Positions 1 to 8,799 of a stretch of 64,000 nt of DNA are shown here, one piece after another. How positions within the stretch are numbered: position 1 is the first letter of the stretch; each line of letters starts with the position of its first letter. Source of the stretch: Streptomyces fradiae (lineage in GTDB: Bacteria; Actinomycetota; Actinomycetes; Streptomycetales; Streptomycetaceae); the NCBI RefSeq assembly GCF_041270065.1, contig NZ_CP065958.1, forward strand, positions 4,154,001-4,218,000. Reading direction: 5' to 3'. The notes below the pieces were generated by a model. The model did no database searches, was not told the DNA's origin, and was given only the letters and a program-made list of their open reading frames with translations. The position numbers and the translations under genes were made by a program.

Positions 1-363
1 GTCCGACGGCGGCTTCAGGAACACCGGCCGGAACACCTCGCGGTACACGGCCGAGAACGGCTCCAGCGTGATCCGGCGCCGCGTGAACTCCCACGGCAGC
101 CCCGCCAGCCAGCCGTCCGACGGCTCAAGCAGCCCGAGCCCGAGCCCGGACCCGAGCAGGCGGGCGACCTGGTCGGCGAGCCGCGGCCCGCCGTGCCAGT
201 GCACGGCCTCGCCCGGGCGTACGACGGAGTCCGCCGGCCGGCTCCCGTCGAGCACCCGGGTCGCCATGCCGCGCCGCCGGGCGGCCTCGGTGAGGAGGAG
301 CGCGGTGGAGGTGCGCTGCGCGGATATCAGGAGCAGGTCGGTGGCGGTCACGGTCACGGTCAC
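1..363 (-). CDS. ATP-grasp domain protein, N-terminal part (runs off left edge)
   Basis: The minus-strand frame is open from a GTG at 363-361 to the window edge, giving 121 residues without a stop. The N-terminus (LLLISAQRTSTALLLTEAA, then WLAGLPWEFTRRRITLEP) resembles the N-terminal part of Streptomyces ATP-grasp proteins of unknown substrate; this is recognition from memory. The GTG overlaps the TGA of the upstream winged-helix gene as GTGA, so the two are probably translationally coupled. Three in-frame GTG codons lie in a GTGACC triple repeat (363, 357, 351), so the exact start is uncertain. The catalytic ATP-grasp core lies outside the window. Confidence 0.6.
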   Translation of the reverse strand, partial: MTVTVTATDLLLISAQRTSTALLLTEAARRRGMATRVLDGSRPADSVVRPGEAVHWHGGPRLADQVARLLGSGLGLGLLEPSDGWLAGLPWEFTRRRITLEPFSAVYREVFRPVFLKPPSD

Positions 364-1610
364 AGAGAGCTCAGTTCCTTTTCGAGCGGGGTACGGAAGC
401 GGGGCGTGATCCGGACCTCGCCGACCCAGGCCGCCAGCCGCGCCGCCTCGGCCTCCACCGCTCGTACGGCATCTTTCCCTGCATCTTTCCCCAGGTCCGT
501 GCCCTTGCCGGTGCCTGTGAACAGCCGCCACACGATCTCGCCGTCGGCGCGCTGCGCCCAGCCGCCCACGATCCGCCCGTTCCACCACACCGTCGGGCCG
601 ATGTTCCCGCTCCGGTCGAACAGCGCGGCGCGGTGCGCCGGGTCCAGGTACCAGTCGCGGGACTGCCACCCCATCGGCGTCGGATCGAGCGCCGGCAGCA
701 GCGCCGCCCACGGCTCGTCCGACGGCGATACGCCTACGGGTACGGATAGCGGTACGGGATCGAGGTCGTCCGGCAGGACGAAGCCGGTGCCCTCCTCCAG
801 CGCGACGCGTTCCGCTCCGACCGCCGCCAGGGCCCGCCGTACGTCCGTGACCTTCCAGCCCGTCCACCACTTCAGGTCCGCCTCGGTCGCCGGACCGTAC
901 GCGGCCAGCCAGTGCCGTACGAGCTCCGCCTGCGCCTCGTCCCGCGGGATCTCGCCGTACGGCGGGGCCGGCGCCCAGCGGAACCGGCTCGACGTCCAGC
1001 CGCCCTGCGGCCGCCCCCGGGCGATCCGCCCCTCCATCCCGAGCACCCGCAGCAGCCGGCTCGCGACCGACTGCGGCCCCTCCTGGTTGGTGCCCACCCC
1101 GTACACGTATTGCGCCCGCAAGCGCGGTACGGCCGCCCCGAGTTCCGCACCCGTCGCCTCGCCGCGCGCCGTCAGCTCGGCCAGGACCTGCCGCTCGGTC
1201 TCGGCGAGCCACGCGGCGTCGTAGTCGCTGCCCGCCGTCAAGTGCTTGACGAGCGTGGTGCGTTCGCGGACGGAGGCGGCGTCGGTGGAGGAGGAGTGGA
1301 CGACGGCGGCGAGCTCGGACGGCACGACGAAGAGGGTGTGCCGCATGCCGTGCATCCGGGTGAGGACGCGTTCCCCGTACAGCGCCCGCTCCACCTCCGC
1401 CACCGGGTCCGGGGCCCCGCCGGGCGCGTCCGCGAGCCGCGCGCCCACGGCCAGGAACACCGTCGCCGCGTCCGTCGCGTGCAGCGCCACCAGCGAATCG
1501 GCGACCTCCTCCGCCGTCCCCGCCCGCGCCGCACCGGCCAGCCGGTGCCGCACCGCGAGCCGCGCCCGGCGCTCCTCCGGCCCGATCGTTCTCCTCGTGG
1601 TCTCTCCCAT
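360..1610 (-). CDS. Winged helix DNA-binding domain-containing protein (HTH_42-like)
   Basis: This 416-residue protein matches the actinobacterial winged-helix (HTH_42, AlkX/YcaQ-like) family in length and in landmarks: an N-terminal VADSLVALHATDAATVFLA stretch, RMHGMRHTLFVV near residue 90, and a C-terminal WYLDPAHRAALFDRSGNIGP block typical of the family. Relatives such as E. coli YcaQ are DNA glycosylases acting on interstrand crosslinks, but that activity is not shown for this branch. The ATG at 1610 is followed downstream by the coupled ATP-grasp gene (GTGA overlap). Function beyond DNA binding is inference. Confidence 0.8.
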   Translation of the reverse strand: MGETTRRTIGPEERRARLAVRHRLAGAARAGTAEEVADSLVALHATDAATVFLAVGARLADAPGGAPDPVAEVERALYGERVLTRMHGMRHTLFVVPSELAAVVHSSSTDAASVRERTTLVKHLTAGSDYDAAWLAETERQVLAELTARGEATGAELGAAVPRLRAQYVYGVGTNQEGPQSVASRLLRVLGMEGRIARGRPQGGWTSSRFRWAPAPPYGEIPRDEAQAELVRHWLAAYGPATEADLKWWTGWKVTDVRRALAAVGAERVALEEGTGFVLPDDLDPVPLSVPVGVSPSDEPWAALLPALDPTPMGWQSRDWYLDPAHRAALFDRSGNIGPTVWWNGRIVGGWAQRADGEIVWRLFTGTGKGTDLGKDAGKDAVRAVEAEAARLAAWVGEVRITPRFRTPLEKELSSL

Positions 1611-1655
1611 GGGCCCAGGATGACCTCGCGTGGCGCGCCCGGCGAGGAACCTGGG

Positions 1656-1703
1656 CGGGAATCCACTCGGGGATCCACTCGGGAACCTAGTCGGGAACCT
1701 AGT
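1656..1703. repeat. 12-bp tandem repeat, four units
   Basis: Four 12-bp units (1656-1667, 1668-1679, 1680-1691, 1692-1703) follow CGGG[AG]A[TC]C[CA][AT]... with the last two identical. The aldo/keto reductase stop codon (complement of 1699-1701) lies inside the fourth unit. The unit length is a multiple of three, so copy-number change would keep frame. Confidence 0.8.
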
Positions 1704-2760
1704 CGGCTGCGGCGCGTTCGCCCGCCGGCCGTCGCCGTGCCGTCGGGTCGGTGAGGGAGCGCGGCTGCCAAGCGCCGTCCGCCCGGTAGACGTCGGTGCC
1801 GGGCGGCACGATGGCGTCGATCCGGTCCAGGATCTCGTCGCTCAGCACCAGCGAGGCGCCCTTAAGCAGCCCATCCAACTGCTCCTGGGTGCGCGGCCCG
1901 AGGATGACGGAGGTGACCGCCGGGTGCGCCGCCGCGAAGGCGATCGCGAGCTCGGGCAGCGTGCAGCCGATCTCCTCGGCGAGCGCCGTGAACTCCTCCA
2001 CGGCGTCGAGCTTGGCGGCCGTGACCGGCAGCTCCGGGTCGAAGCGCTGCGGGTTGATCGTGGGGCGCCCGGAGCCGAGGTCCATCGGCCGGCCCTTGCG
2101 GTACTTGCCGGTGAGGAAGCCGGACGCCAGCGGCGACCAGGTCAGCACGCCCATCCCGTACCGCTGCGCGACGGGCAGCACAGAGGTCTCGATGCCGCGC
2201 GCGAGCAGCGAGTACGGCGGCTGCTCGGTGCGGAAGCGGCGCAGGCCGCGCCGCTCGGCGACGGCGTGCGCCTCGACGATCCGTTCGGCGGGGAAGGTGG
2301 AGCAGCCGAAGGCCCGGATCTTCCCCTGGGTGACGAGGTCGCCGAGGACGTCGAGGGTCTCCTCGATGTCGGTGCGCTCGTCGGGCCGGTGCACCTGGTA
2401 GAGGTCGATGCGGTCGGTGCCGAGCCGCCGCAGGCTGTTCTCCACCGCCTGCATGATCCAACGCCGTGACGTGCCGCCCCGGTTGGGGCCTTCGCCGCCC
2501 ACCGGGAAGTACACCTTGGTGGCGAGGACGGTGTCGTCGCGGCGCCGCGGGTCGCGCAGCGCCTTGCCGACGATCTCCTCGGCCTCGCCCGACGAGTACA
2601 TGTCGGCCGTGTCGACGAAGTTGATGCCCCGGTCGAGGGCGCTGTGAATGATCCGCTCGCAATCCTCGTGGTCGCGATTGCCGATGGCCCCGAACATCAT
2701 CGTGCCGAGGCAGTACGTGCTGACTTCGATCCCGGTCCCGCCGAGTACCCGATAGCGCAT
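1699..2760 (-). CDS. Aldo/keto reductase
   Basis: NADPH-dependent oxidoreductase of the AKR superfamily (353 residues). Visible are the N-terminal VLGGTGIEVSTYCLGTMMFG, the catalytic Asp/Tyr region NFVDTADMYSSGEAEEIVG, a Lys in VLATKVYF, and IDLYQVHRPD with the catalytic His. The C-terminal VTSVILGPRTQEQLDG is the usual cofactor-binding end. I chose the ATG at 2760 because MRYRVLGG is the normal family start; an ATG 33 bp upstream adds an unlikely arginine-rich leader. The substrate is unknown. The gene ends inside a 12-bp tandem repeat. Confidence 0.9.
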   Translation of the reverse strand: MRYRVLGGTGIEVSTYCLGTMMFGAIGNRDHEDCERIIHSALDRGINFVDTADMYSSGEAEEIVGKALRDPRRRDDTVLATKVYFPVGGEGPNRGGTSRRWIMQAVENSLRRLGTDRIDLYQVHRPDERTDIEETLDVLGDLVTQGKIRAFGCSTFPAERIVEAHAVAERRGLRRFRTEQPPYSLLARGIETSVLPVAQRYGMGVLTWSPLASGFLTGKYRKGRPMDLGSGRPTINPQRFDPELPVTAAKLDAVEEFTALAEEIGCTLPELAIAFAAAHPAVTSVILGPRTQEQLDGLLKGASLVLSDEILDRIDAIVPPGTDVYRADGAWQPRSLTDPTARRRPAGERAAAD

Positions 2761-2770
2761 GCGCCGCACC

Positions 2771-3832
2771 CTAGGTGTTGGAGTCCACTCCAAGGCAAGC
2801 GAGTTCGGGGAGGTCGCCGACGTCGCCGAGGCCGTCGACGTCGCCGAGGTCGTCGAGGTCGTCGATGTCGGCGAGGAACTCGGTCACGAGGGCGTGGAGC
2901 AGTTCGGGGCGTTCCAGGTGCAGGTCGTGGCCGGTGCCGGGGAGGCAGACACCGCGCAGCCGGTCGGGTCGGAGCCGCGCCATCTCGTCGTACTCCTCCG
3001 TCCCGATGATCCCCTTCTCGCCGAGCACGGCGAGGACGGGCACGCGGATCGCCGCCCACTCCTCCCACCAGGCACGGCCGGTGGGCAGGGTGTTCTCGGC
3101 GAGGGAGGCGACCATCACCTCGGGGTCGAATCGGGGCCAGAGGCCGTCCTCCCGCTGCTCGAGCCCGTCGGCCCAGCCTTCCCCTACGGGTCCGCCGCCG
3201 AGGTGGGCGACGGCCGCCGCCCGGTCCGGGAACGGCACCGGCCAGGCCCGCAGCCAGCCCCCGACCTCGTCCAGGACGCCGGGTTCGGCGGCGCCGGGAC
3301 CGGCCTCGACGAGGACGACCGCGGCGAGTCGGGCCGGCCGCCCTTCGGCCGGTCCTTCGGTCGGCCCTTCGGTCGGGGCTTCGGTCGGGGCTTCCGCCGC
3401 CGGGCCGCCGGCGGTGAGGAGGGCGGCATGGCCGCCGTACGACTGCCCCAGGAGGACGGTCCCGTCGAGTGCGAAGTGATCGAGTACGGCGAGGACGTCG
3501 GCGACGTACGCGGCGCGCGAGACATCGGCCGGGTGCCGCTCGCTCGCGCCGTGTCCGCGCTGGTCGAGGGCGAGGACGCGATGCCCGTCGGCGCGCAGCC
3601 GGCGGGCGAGCCCGTCCCATTCGCCGGCGTGCCCGGCGAGCCCGTGCAGCAGGAGGAAGGGCCGCCGCCCGTCGCCGCCCCAGTCGCGCACCGAGAGCCG
3701 TACGCCGTCGGGTTCGCGCGCGCTCCGCCGTACGAGAACGTGCTCGGTCCAGTTCGCGGAGGAGGCGGAGGCGGAGGCGGAGGTAGGGGCAGGGGCAGGG
3801 GCAGGGGCAGGGGCAGGGGCAGGAGTGGTCAT
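2771..3832 (-). CDS. Alpha/beta hydrolase with repeat-rich ends
   Basis: A 353-residue alpha/beta-hydrolase-fold protein: oxyanion-region HG in FLLLHGLAGHAGEW, DQRGHGASERH, the nucleophile elbow GQSYGGH (Ser) and a C-terminal GTGHDLHLERPE supplying the catalytic His. The ATG at 3832 overlaps the stop of the ArsR-like gene as ATGA, which fixes the start and implies coupling. Three low-complexity parts are odd: an N-terminal (AP)n/(SA)n run from hexanucleotide repeats (about 3757-3823), an internal (TEAP/TEGP)n insert, and an Asp/Gly-rich C-terminal tail (2809-2872). Substrate unknown. Confidence 0.88.
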   Translation of the reverse strand: MTTPAPAPAPAPAPAPTSASASASSANWTEHVLVRRSAREPDGVRLSVRDWGGDGRRPFLLLHGLAGHAGEWDGLARRLRADGHRVLALDQRGHGASERHPADVSRAAYVADVLAVLDHFALDGTVLLGQSYGGHAALLTAGGPAAEAPTEAPTEGPTEGPAEGRPARLAAVVLVEAGPGAAEPGVLDEVGGWLRAWPVPFPDRAAAVAHLGGGPVGEGWADGLEQREDGLWPRFDPEVMVASLAENTLPTGRAWWEEWAAIRVPVLAVLGEKGIIGTEEYDEMARLRPDRLRGVCLPGTGHDLHLERPELLHALVTEFLADIDDLDDLGDVDGLGDVGDLPELACLGVDSNT

Positions 3833-4809
3833 CGGGGCTCCAACTGGGTGTCCGGCCGGGGGCAGAGCAGCGTGTCGGCGACGGCGGTGCGGGCGTAGAG
3901 GACGGACCGGCCGCTGCGGTGCGCGGTGACGAGCCCGGCGTTGCGGAGGGCGGTGAGGTGCTGGGACACCGCGGCCGCCGACAGGCCGAAGGCGGCGGCG
4001 AGCTGGGTGGTGGAGGCGGGGGTGTCGAGCTCGGCGAGGAGCAGCGCGCGGGACCGCCCGAGGACGCCGGCGACGGCCTCGGTGGCGTTCGTGGTGGTGC
4101 GCGGCTCCCACAGGTTGCCGATGCCCCGTGCCGGATAGGCGAGTTGGGGCGGATCCGGGGCCACCGAGCGGGTCAGCACCCGCGGCCACGCGAACGCGGA
4201 CGGGATGAGCAGCAGCCCCGAACCCGCCTGGTCGCGGGTGAGCGCGCAGGCCCGCCGGACGAGCCGCAGGGTGCCGTCGTCCCAGCGCACGGTCTCGTGG
4301 AGTTCGCCGAGGACGCGCGCCGATCCGTGCTCGGCGACCTGGCGGGCGCGGTGGAAGACATCGGCTTCGAGGAGGCCGCGGATGCGGGCCCAGTAGGGGG
4401 CGAGGGCGATCTCCCAGTAGGTGAGGATCTCCTCGCGGAGCCGTTCGAGGTCGACGTGTTCGGCGCGAACCCCCGTCCTCCCGAGCATGTCCAGGTCGCG
4501 GGCGAGCTGTTCGGCGGGTGCGCGTCCGATGGCGTCGAGTTCGCTCTCCAGGGTGGGGAAGGGCCCGGCGGGGGTGGGGTTCAGGAAGTCGGCGAGGTAG
4601 CCGTGCGGTGGTACGAGCGCGGCGAGGCGCCCGCGGTCCAGCCCGGCCCGCTGGAAGCGGGGCCGCACCTGGTCCGCCCAACTGCGGTGGAGCGGCGTCG
4701 GGTTGTCGTTGCGGAGGAGACGGAAGCTGGTGACGACCTCCCACATGGGGGAGACGGCGAAGCGGGTCTGGGCGAGGTCGGCGGCGGAGAAACTGAGCGC
4801 GGAGTCCAT
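3829..4809 (-). CDS. ArsR/HTH_20-type transcriptional regulator
   Basis: 326 residues. The C-terminal about 80 residues form an ArsR-like winged helix (LDTPASTTQLAAAFGLSAAA, VSQHLTALRNAGLVTAHR, GRSVLYARTAVAD), and the long N-terminal part is the DUF5937-type extension common in Streptomyces regulators of this kind. The gene is divergent from the MFS transporter (99 bp apart) and coupled to the hydrolase, so it probably controls one or both. The ATG at 4809 begins MDSALSFSAADLAQTRFAVS, a normal start for the family. The ligand is unknown. Confidence 0.85.
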   Translation of the reverse strand: MDSALSFSAADLAQTRFAVSPMWEVVTSFRLLRNDNPTPLHRSWADQVRPRFQRAGLDRGRLAALVPPHGYLADFLNPTPAGPFPTLESELDAIGRAPAEQLARDLDMLGRTGVRAEHVDLERLREEILTYWEIALAPYWARIRGLLEADVFHRARQVAEHGSARVLGELHETVRWDDGTLRLVRRACALTRDQAGSGLLLIPSAFAWPRVLTRSVAPDPPQLAYPARGIGNLWEPRTTTNATEAVAGVLGRSRALLLAELDTPASTTQLAAAFGLSAAAVSQHLTALRNAGLVTAHRSGRSVLYARTAVADTLLCPRPDTQLEPR

Positions 4810-4908
4810 GCGTGCGTCCTGCCCCCGTGATCGATCCCGATGGGTGGATGGATTCGGCTGGAGCTTAATCATTGGAGGGGGCTGGGGCCACGCCCGCAAG
4901 CTCCTCCC

Positions 4909-6261
4909 ATGCCCTCCTCCAAGCCTGTCTCCTCCTCGTCGTTCGGGAACCTTCCGTCCGTCGTCTGGACGCTGTTCGCCGGCACGGTGATCAACCGGCT
5001 CGGCTATCTCGTCACCCCGTTCCTCGTCTTCTTCCTCGCCTCGCGCGGGGTCACCGGCACCGACACCACGTACGTCCTCGGCGCGCTCGGCGCCGGCAAC
5101 CTGGTCGGCCCGGCCGTCGGCGGCATCCTCGCCGACCGCATCGGGCGCCGCCCCACGATGCTGATCGGCCTGCTCGGCTCGGCCGCGGCGCAGGGCGCGC
5201 TGTTCATGGCGCCCGGCGTGTGGACGATGGCCGCCGCGGCGCTGCTGATCAGCGCCACCGGCATGGCCGTGCCCCCGGCGGCGTACGCGCTGATGGCCGA
5301 CGCCGTCGACCCGGACCGCCGGCAGCGCGCGTACGCCCTCTTCGGCTGGGGCGTCAACATCGGCACGGCGGTCGCGGGCGTCCTCGGCGGATTCCTCGCG
5401 GCGCAGGGCTACTGGCTGCTGTTCGCCGTCGACGCCGGTTCGATGCTGCTGTACGCGGTGGTGGTCTCCGCCCGCCTGACCGAACCGCCGCGCGGCCCCC
5501 GGCCCGCCGGCGACGGCCTCGGTTACGGCGTCGTCCTGCGCGACCGCCTCGCCGTCCTCCTCCTGCCGCTCTTCGGCATCGAGCTCTTCGTCTACTCCCT
5601 CACCGAGGTCGCCCTGCCGCTCGCCATCCGCGACAACGGCCTCTCGCCCGCGGTGTACGGGACGATGGCGGCCCTCAACGCGATCCTGGTGGTCGGGCTC
5701 CAGCCCTTCACCACCGCGCGGCTCGCCCGGCTGCCGCAACTCCCGGTGTACGTCGCGGGCAGCGTCCTCGTCGCGATCGGCGTCGCGCTCACCGGACTCG
5801 CCGACGGTACGGCCGGCTTCGCCGTCTCGGTCGTCGTCTGGTCGCTCGGCGAGGTGGTGGTCGCCGGCATCGGCGCCGCGATCGTCGCCAACCTCGCCCC
5901 GGCCCACGCCCGCGGCCGCTACCAGGGCGCCTTCAGCTGGACCTGGGGCGTCGCCTGCTTCGGCTCCCTCACCCTGGGCGTCACCCTCTACACCGGCCTG
6001 GGCCCCGCCACCCTCTGGTGGACCGCCCTGGTCGCAGGCGTGGCCGCCTCGGCGGCGACGCTGGCCCTGAAGGCGCGCGTGACGGAGCGTGCGGCTGCGA
6101 CGGCGGCTGCGACGGTGGCTGTCACTGCCGCTGCCGCTGCCGCTGATCTAGCGGTTCCGGCCGGCGAGGACGTGCGCGACGAGGGCGTTGGCGTGGCCGT
6201 GCCCGAGCCCGTACTCGCTCTTGAGCCAGCCGACGAGCTCCATGTGCTTGACGAGCGGTGA
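4909..6261 (+). CDS. MFS transporter
   Basis: A 450-residue major facilitator with about 12 hydrophobic segments. The loop 2-3 signature is present as GGILADRIGRRPTMLIG. The ATG at 4909 is preceded by a weak purine-rich stretch; upstream codons to 4840 are unlikely coding. It is divergent from the ArsR-like regulator, the usual layout for a regulated efflux pump. The last helix ends near 6080. The remaining tail (Ala/Thr-rich, then acidic) is encoded opposite the DUF4287 gene for 114 bp, and stops exist in both other frames at 6144 and 6149, so a small frameshift or a natural convergent overlap is possible. Confidence 0.88.
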   Translation: MPSSKPVSSSSFGNLPSVVWTLFAGTVINRLGYLVTPFLVFFLASRGVTGTDTTYVLGALGAGNLVGPAVGGILADRIGRRPTMLIGLLGSAAAQGALFMAPGVWTMAAAALLISATGMAVPPAAYALMADAVDPDRRQRAYALFGWGVNIGTAVAGVLGGFLAAQGYWLLFAVDAGSMLLYAVVVSARLTEPPRGPRPAGDGLGYGVVLRDRLAVLLLPLFGIELFVYSLTEVALPLAIRDNGLSPAVYGTMAALNAILVVGLQPFTTARLARLPQLPVYVAGSVLVAIGVALTGLADGTAGFAVSVVVWSLGEVVVAGIGAAIVANLAPAHARGRYQGAFSWTWGVACFGSLTLGVTLYTGLGPATLWWTALVAGVAASAATLALKARVTERAAATAAATVAVTAAAAAADLAVPAGEDVRDEGVGVAVPEPVLALEPADELHVLDER

Positions 6262-6378
6262 CCCGTCGACGATCTCCAGCCACTCGGCGATCGGACGCCC
6301 GTACTTCTTCTCGATGGAGGGGAAGTAGCTGGCGGGACCCTTGACGGCGGGCGCGGGAGCGGCGGGGGTGGTGGACAT
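6148..6378 (-). CDS. DUF4287 domain protein
   Basis: A 76-residue protein, MSTTPAAPAPAVKGPASYFP then SIEKKYGRPIAEWLEIV and GLGHGHANALVAHVLAG, matching the small DUF4287 proteins of actinobacteria. Function unknown. The ATG at 6378 follows a good AGAGG-type ribosome site on the minus strand. Its 3' part overlaps the tail of the convergent MFS reading frame. Confidence 0.82.
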   Translation of the reverse strand: MSTTPAAPAPAVKGPASYFPSIEKKYGRPIAEWLEIVDGSPLVKHMELVGWLKSEYGLGHGHANALVAHVLAGRNR

Positions 6379-6410
6379 GAGGCGACCTCTTCTCGTCGGG
6401 GCTTCCCCTG

Positions 6411-6438
6411 GGCTGTCCCGGGGCTGTCCCGGGGCTTT
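6411..6438. repeat. Short GGGCTGTCCCG tandem repeat
   Basis: The unit GGGCTGTCCCG is present twice with a third truncated copy, in the upstream region shared by the DUF4287 gene and the 3' side of the FtsX permease. No function is evident. Confidence 0.6.
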
Positions 6439-6512
6439 CAGGGAGGTAGACGTCGGGCGCGCCGAGAAGTCATCGGCGCGCCCGCGATCTTTTTCGATTC
6501 CTTGCGACGTGG

Positions 6513-8795
6513 TCAGTCCCGGCGGATGTGCTCGGGATCGACATGCCGCCGCACGACGGGCAGCGCGGCCACCCCGCCCACCACCAGCACCCCGACGGCG
6601 CTCCCCACGAGCAACGGCAGCCCCTCCCAGTCCCAGTGCACGGCCCCGCCCCCGGTGATCAGATAGCTCGACTCCGCCAGCCACCCGGTCACGACCGCCG
6701 CCCCGAGCCCCACCCCGAGCGGCAGCACCACCTGCGCACACTGCGCCACCCGCAACGTCCCGCCCCGCGCCCCCAGCAGCGCGAGTGCGGCCACCTGGCC
6801 CCGCCGCTCCATCGCCCGATCGGCCACGGACACGACGAAGGCGGCCACCCCGACGACGAGCCCGAGCACCATCCCGGACACGAGCAGGCTGCGGATGACG
6901 GTGAGTTGGTGGAGCGAGGTCACGACGATGCCGACGGGCTCGACGTGCGCGGTGGGGGCGACGGCGCCGATGGCGTCGAGGGTGGCACGGACGGTGGCGG
7001 GGTCGGAGGAGGTGGCGAGGCTGAGGGTGCCGTGGACCGTGCCGTACGGCGCGATGAGCGAGGGCGGTACGAGCACGTCGGCGCCGACGACGACCGACGG
7101 CTGGTAGACGCGCACCGTCGTCGCATCCTTCGGCACCATGATGTCGAGGCCGCGTCCCTCACCGAACCGGAAGGGGTAGGTGCGCCCCGGGATCGCGTCT
7201 GGGTCGGGAAGGAGGTCGGGATCCTCGATGCGCAGCATCTTCCCGTCCACGCACCCGCTGGACGAGCCGACAAAGGCGGCGAGTTGGGCACACGTGGCCA
7301 CCATGACGGTGAGCTTGGGCCGGAGTTGCCCGTCCTCCGGTGCCCACGAATCCGTGGCGAGCGCCTGGCCACGCAGGTCGGCCACCTGCCCCAGCCGACC
7401 GCGCTGCTGCGTGCTCAGCTCGTCGGTCGACAGCTGGTACTCCTGTACGGGCGCGGTGCGCCGGCTCACCTGGTCCAGTTCCACCAGCACGCCCTGCGTG
7501 AGCGAGGTCGCGTACACCAGCAGCACCAGCCCCGTGACGACCCGCAGCGCGCTGCCGGGTTCGACCTCGGCGCGCCGCATCGCGAGGGCGAGCGGCAGCG
7601 ACTGCACACGGCCCGCGAGCTGCCGGGCGAGCCAGGCGGTGATGGGCGCGAGTCCGAGTACGAGGCCGGCGCCGGTCAGGAGCACGGCTCCGGGGATCAG
7701 CAGGCTGGAGGCGGCGCCGCCGCTCGGGTCGCGGCCGATGACGCTGAGCACGCAGTAGCCGCCGATGACGCCGAGGCCGGGGAGCAGGAGCAGCGTTCCG
7801 TACTTCCGCGGCGGCTTGCGCTGCGCGGTGCGGCGGACGTTGAGCGGCCGGAGCGCCGCCTCGCGCGCGGCCCGCCGGCCCACGAACCACGCGAGCGCCG
7901 GGCACAGTACGAGACAGATGGCGAGCGTCGTCGCCTCGGGGCGTCCGTCGGCCGGGAACCAGTGCAGGCCCGGCAGCCCGATCCGTGCCATGACCTGGTT
8001 GAAGCCGAGGTATCCGGCGATCCCGATGACAGCCCCGAGGAGGGCGGCCGCGACGGTCTCGCCGGCGTTGACCCGCAGGGTGTCCTTCACGCTCAGGCCG
8101 ACGAGGCGGAGCGCGGCGAGCCGGCGGGCCCGGGTCTCGGCGGAGAGCCGGGCGCAGACGGAGAGGAAGACGGCGAGGGGGAGCAGGACGATGCAGGAGA
8201 GGGTGAAGCGCAGGATGTCGAGGGTGGACGGCTCGACGACCTCGTGGTCGGGGTACGCCTTGCCGAACGAGACCAGAGGGTGGGCGTCGGCGGGCAGTTG
8301 GGCCCGGGTGCGGCCGATGTACGCGTAGAGGTCGTCCTGTGCGGCGAGCCCGGCGGGTCCGATGACGCCGGTGATTCGGCCGGGTACGAGCCCGGCGAGA
8401 GCGGGCCGTTCGGCGAGGAGCCGCTTCAGGCGGGGCGAGACGACGGTCTCGCCGGCGGCGGGCAGCCGGTCGAGGCCGGGCGGTACGGGCACGGGGGCCG
8501 CGCCCGGCGCGGTGCGGGCGACGAAGACCCGGTACATCGGCTCGGAGCCGTACGCGTCCTCCCGTTCCGCGGCGGCGACGGTAGAGACGGGCCGGGGTCG
8601 CGCGAGGGGGTCGAGGTACCGGAGACTGCGGGCCGCGTCCCGGGCCTCGTTGGCGGCGAGGATCGTCGGGATGGTGAGGACGGCGGCCAGGCAGGCCACG
8701 CCGAGCGCGCACCCGGCGGTCATGAGGAGGAACCGGGCGCGGGCCCGGTGCCCGCCGCGCCACAGCAGCCGGAGGCCGAGGAGAAAGGAGTTCAC
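6513..8795 (-). CDS. ABC transporter permease, FtsX-like
   Basis: A 760-residue membrane protein. An N-terminal helix (residues about 20-45) is followed by an extracytoplasmic segment, a first FtsX-type helix bundle (about 205-310, VFLSVCARLSAETRARRLAALRLVG contains the typical RLAALRLVG motif), further helices, a second extracytoplasmic part with a Cys pair (VATCAQ, SSGCVDG), and a C-terminal FtsX bundle (RRGQVAALALLGARGGTLR). This duplicated layout is that of MacB/LolE-like or bacitracin-type exporters. The GTG at 8795 lies 4 bp after the ATPase stop, so the two form one unit. Substrate unknown. Confidence 0.87.
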   Translation of the reverse strand: MNSFLLGLRLLWRGGHRARARFLLMTAGCALGVACLAAVLTIPTILAANEARDAARSLRYLDPLARPRPVSTVAAAEREDAYGSEPMYRVFVARTAPGAAPVPVPPGLDRLPAAGETVVSPRLKRLLAERPALAGLVPGRITGVIGPAGLAAQDDLYAYIGRTRAQLPADAHPLVSFGKAYPDHEVVEPSTLDILRFTLSCIVLLPLAVFLSVCARLSAETRARRLAALRLVGLSVKDTLRVNAGETVAAALLGAVIGIAGYLGFNQVMARIGLPGLHWFPADGRPEATTLAICLVLCPALAWFVGRRAAREAALRPLNVRRTAQRKPPRKYGTLLLLPGLGVIGGYCVLSVIGRDPSGGAASSLLIPGAVLLTGAGLVLGLAPITAWLARQLAGRVQSLPLALAMRRAEVEPGSALRVVTGLVLLVYATSLTQGVLVELDQVSRRTAPVQEYQLSTDELSTQQRGRLGQVADLRGQALATDSWAPEDGQLRPKLTVMVATCAQLAAFVGSSSGCVDGKMLRIEDPDLLPDPDAIPGRTYPFRFGEGRGLDIMVPKDATTVRVYQPSVVVGADVLVPPSLIAPYGTVHGTLSLATSSDPATVRATLDAIGAVAPTAHVEPVGIVVTSLHQLTVIRSLLVSGMVLGLVVGVAAFVVSVADRAMERRGQVAALALLGARGGTLRVAQCAQVVLPLGVGLGAAVVTGWLAESSYLITGGGAVHWDWEGLPLLVGSAVGVLVVGGVAALPVVRRHVDPEHIRRD

Positions 8796-8799
8796 GCGG

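Noticed and set aside
193-1224. A long plus-strand open frame opposite the winged-helix gene
   Set aside because: High GC makes long antisense frames; the minus-strand protein has family motifs and normal codon bias, and this one is Arg/Ser/Pro low-complexity.
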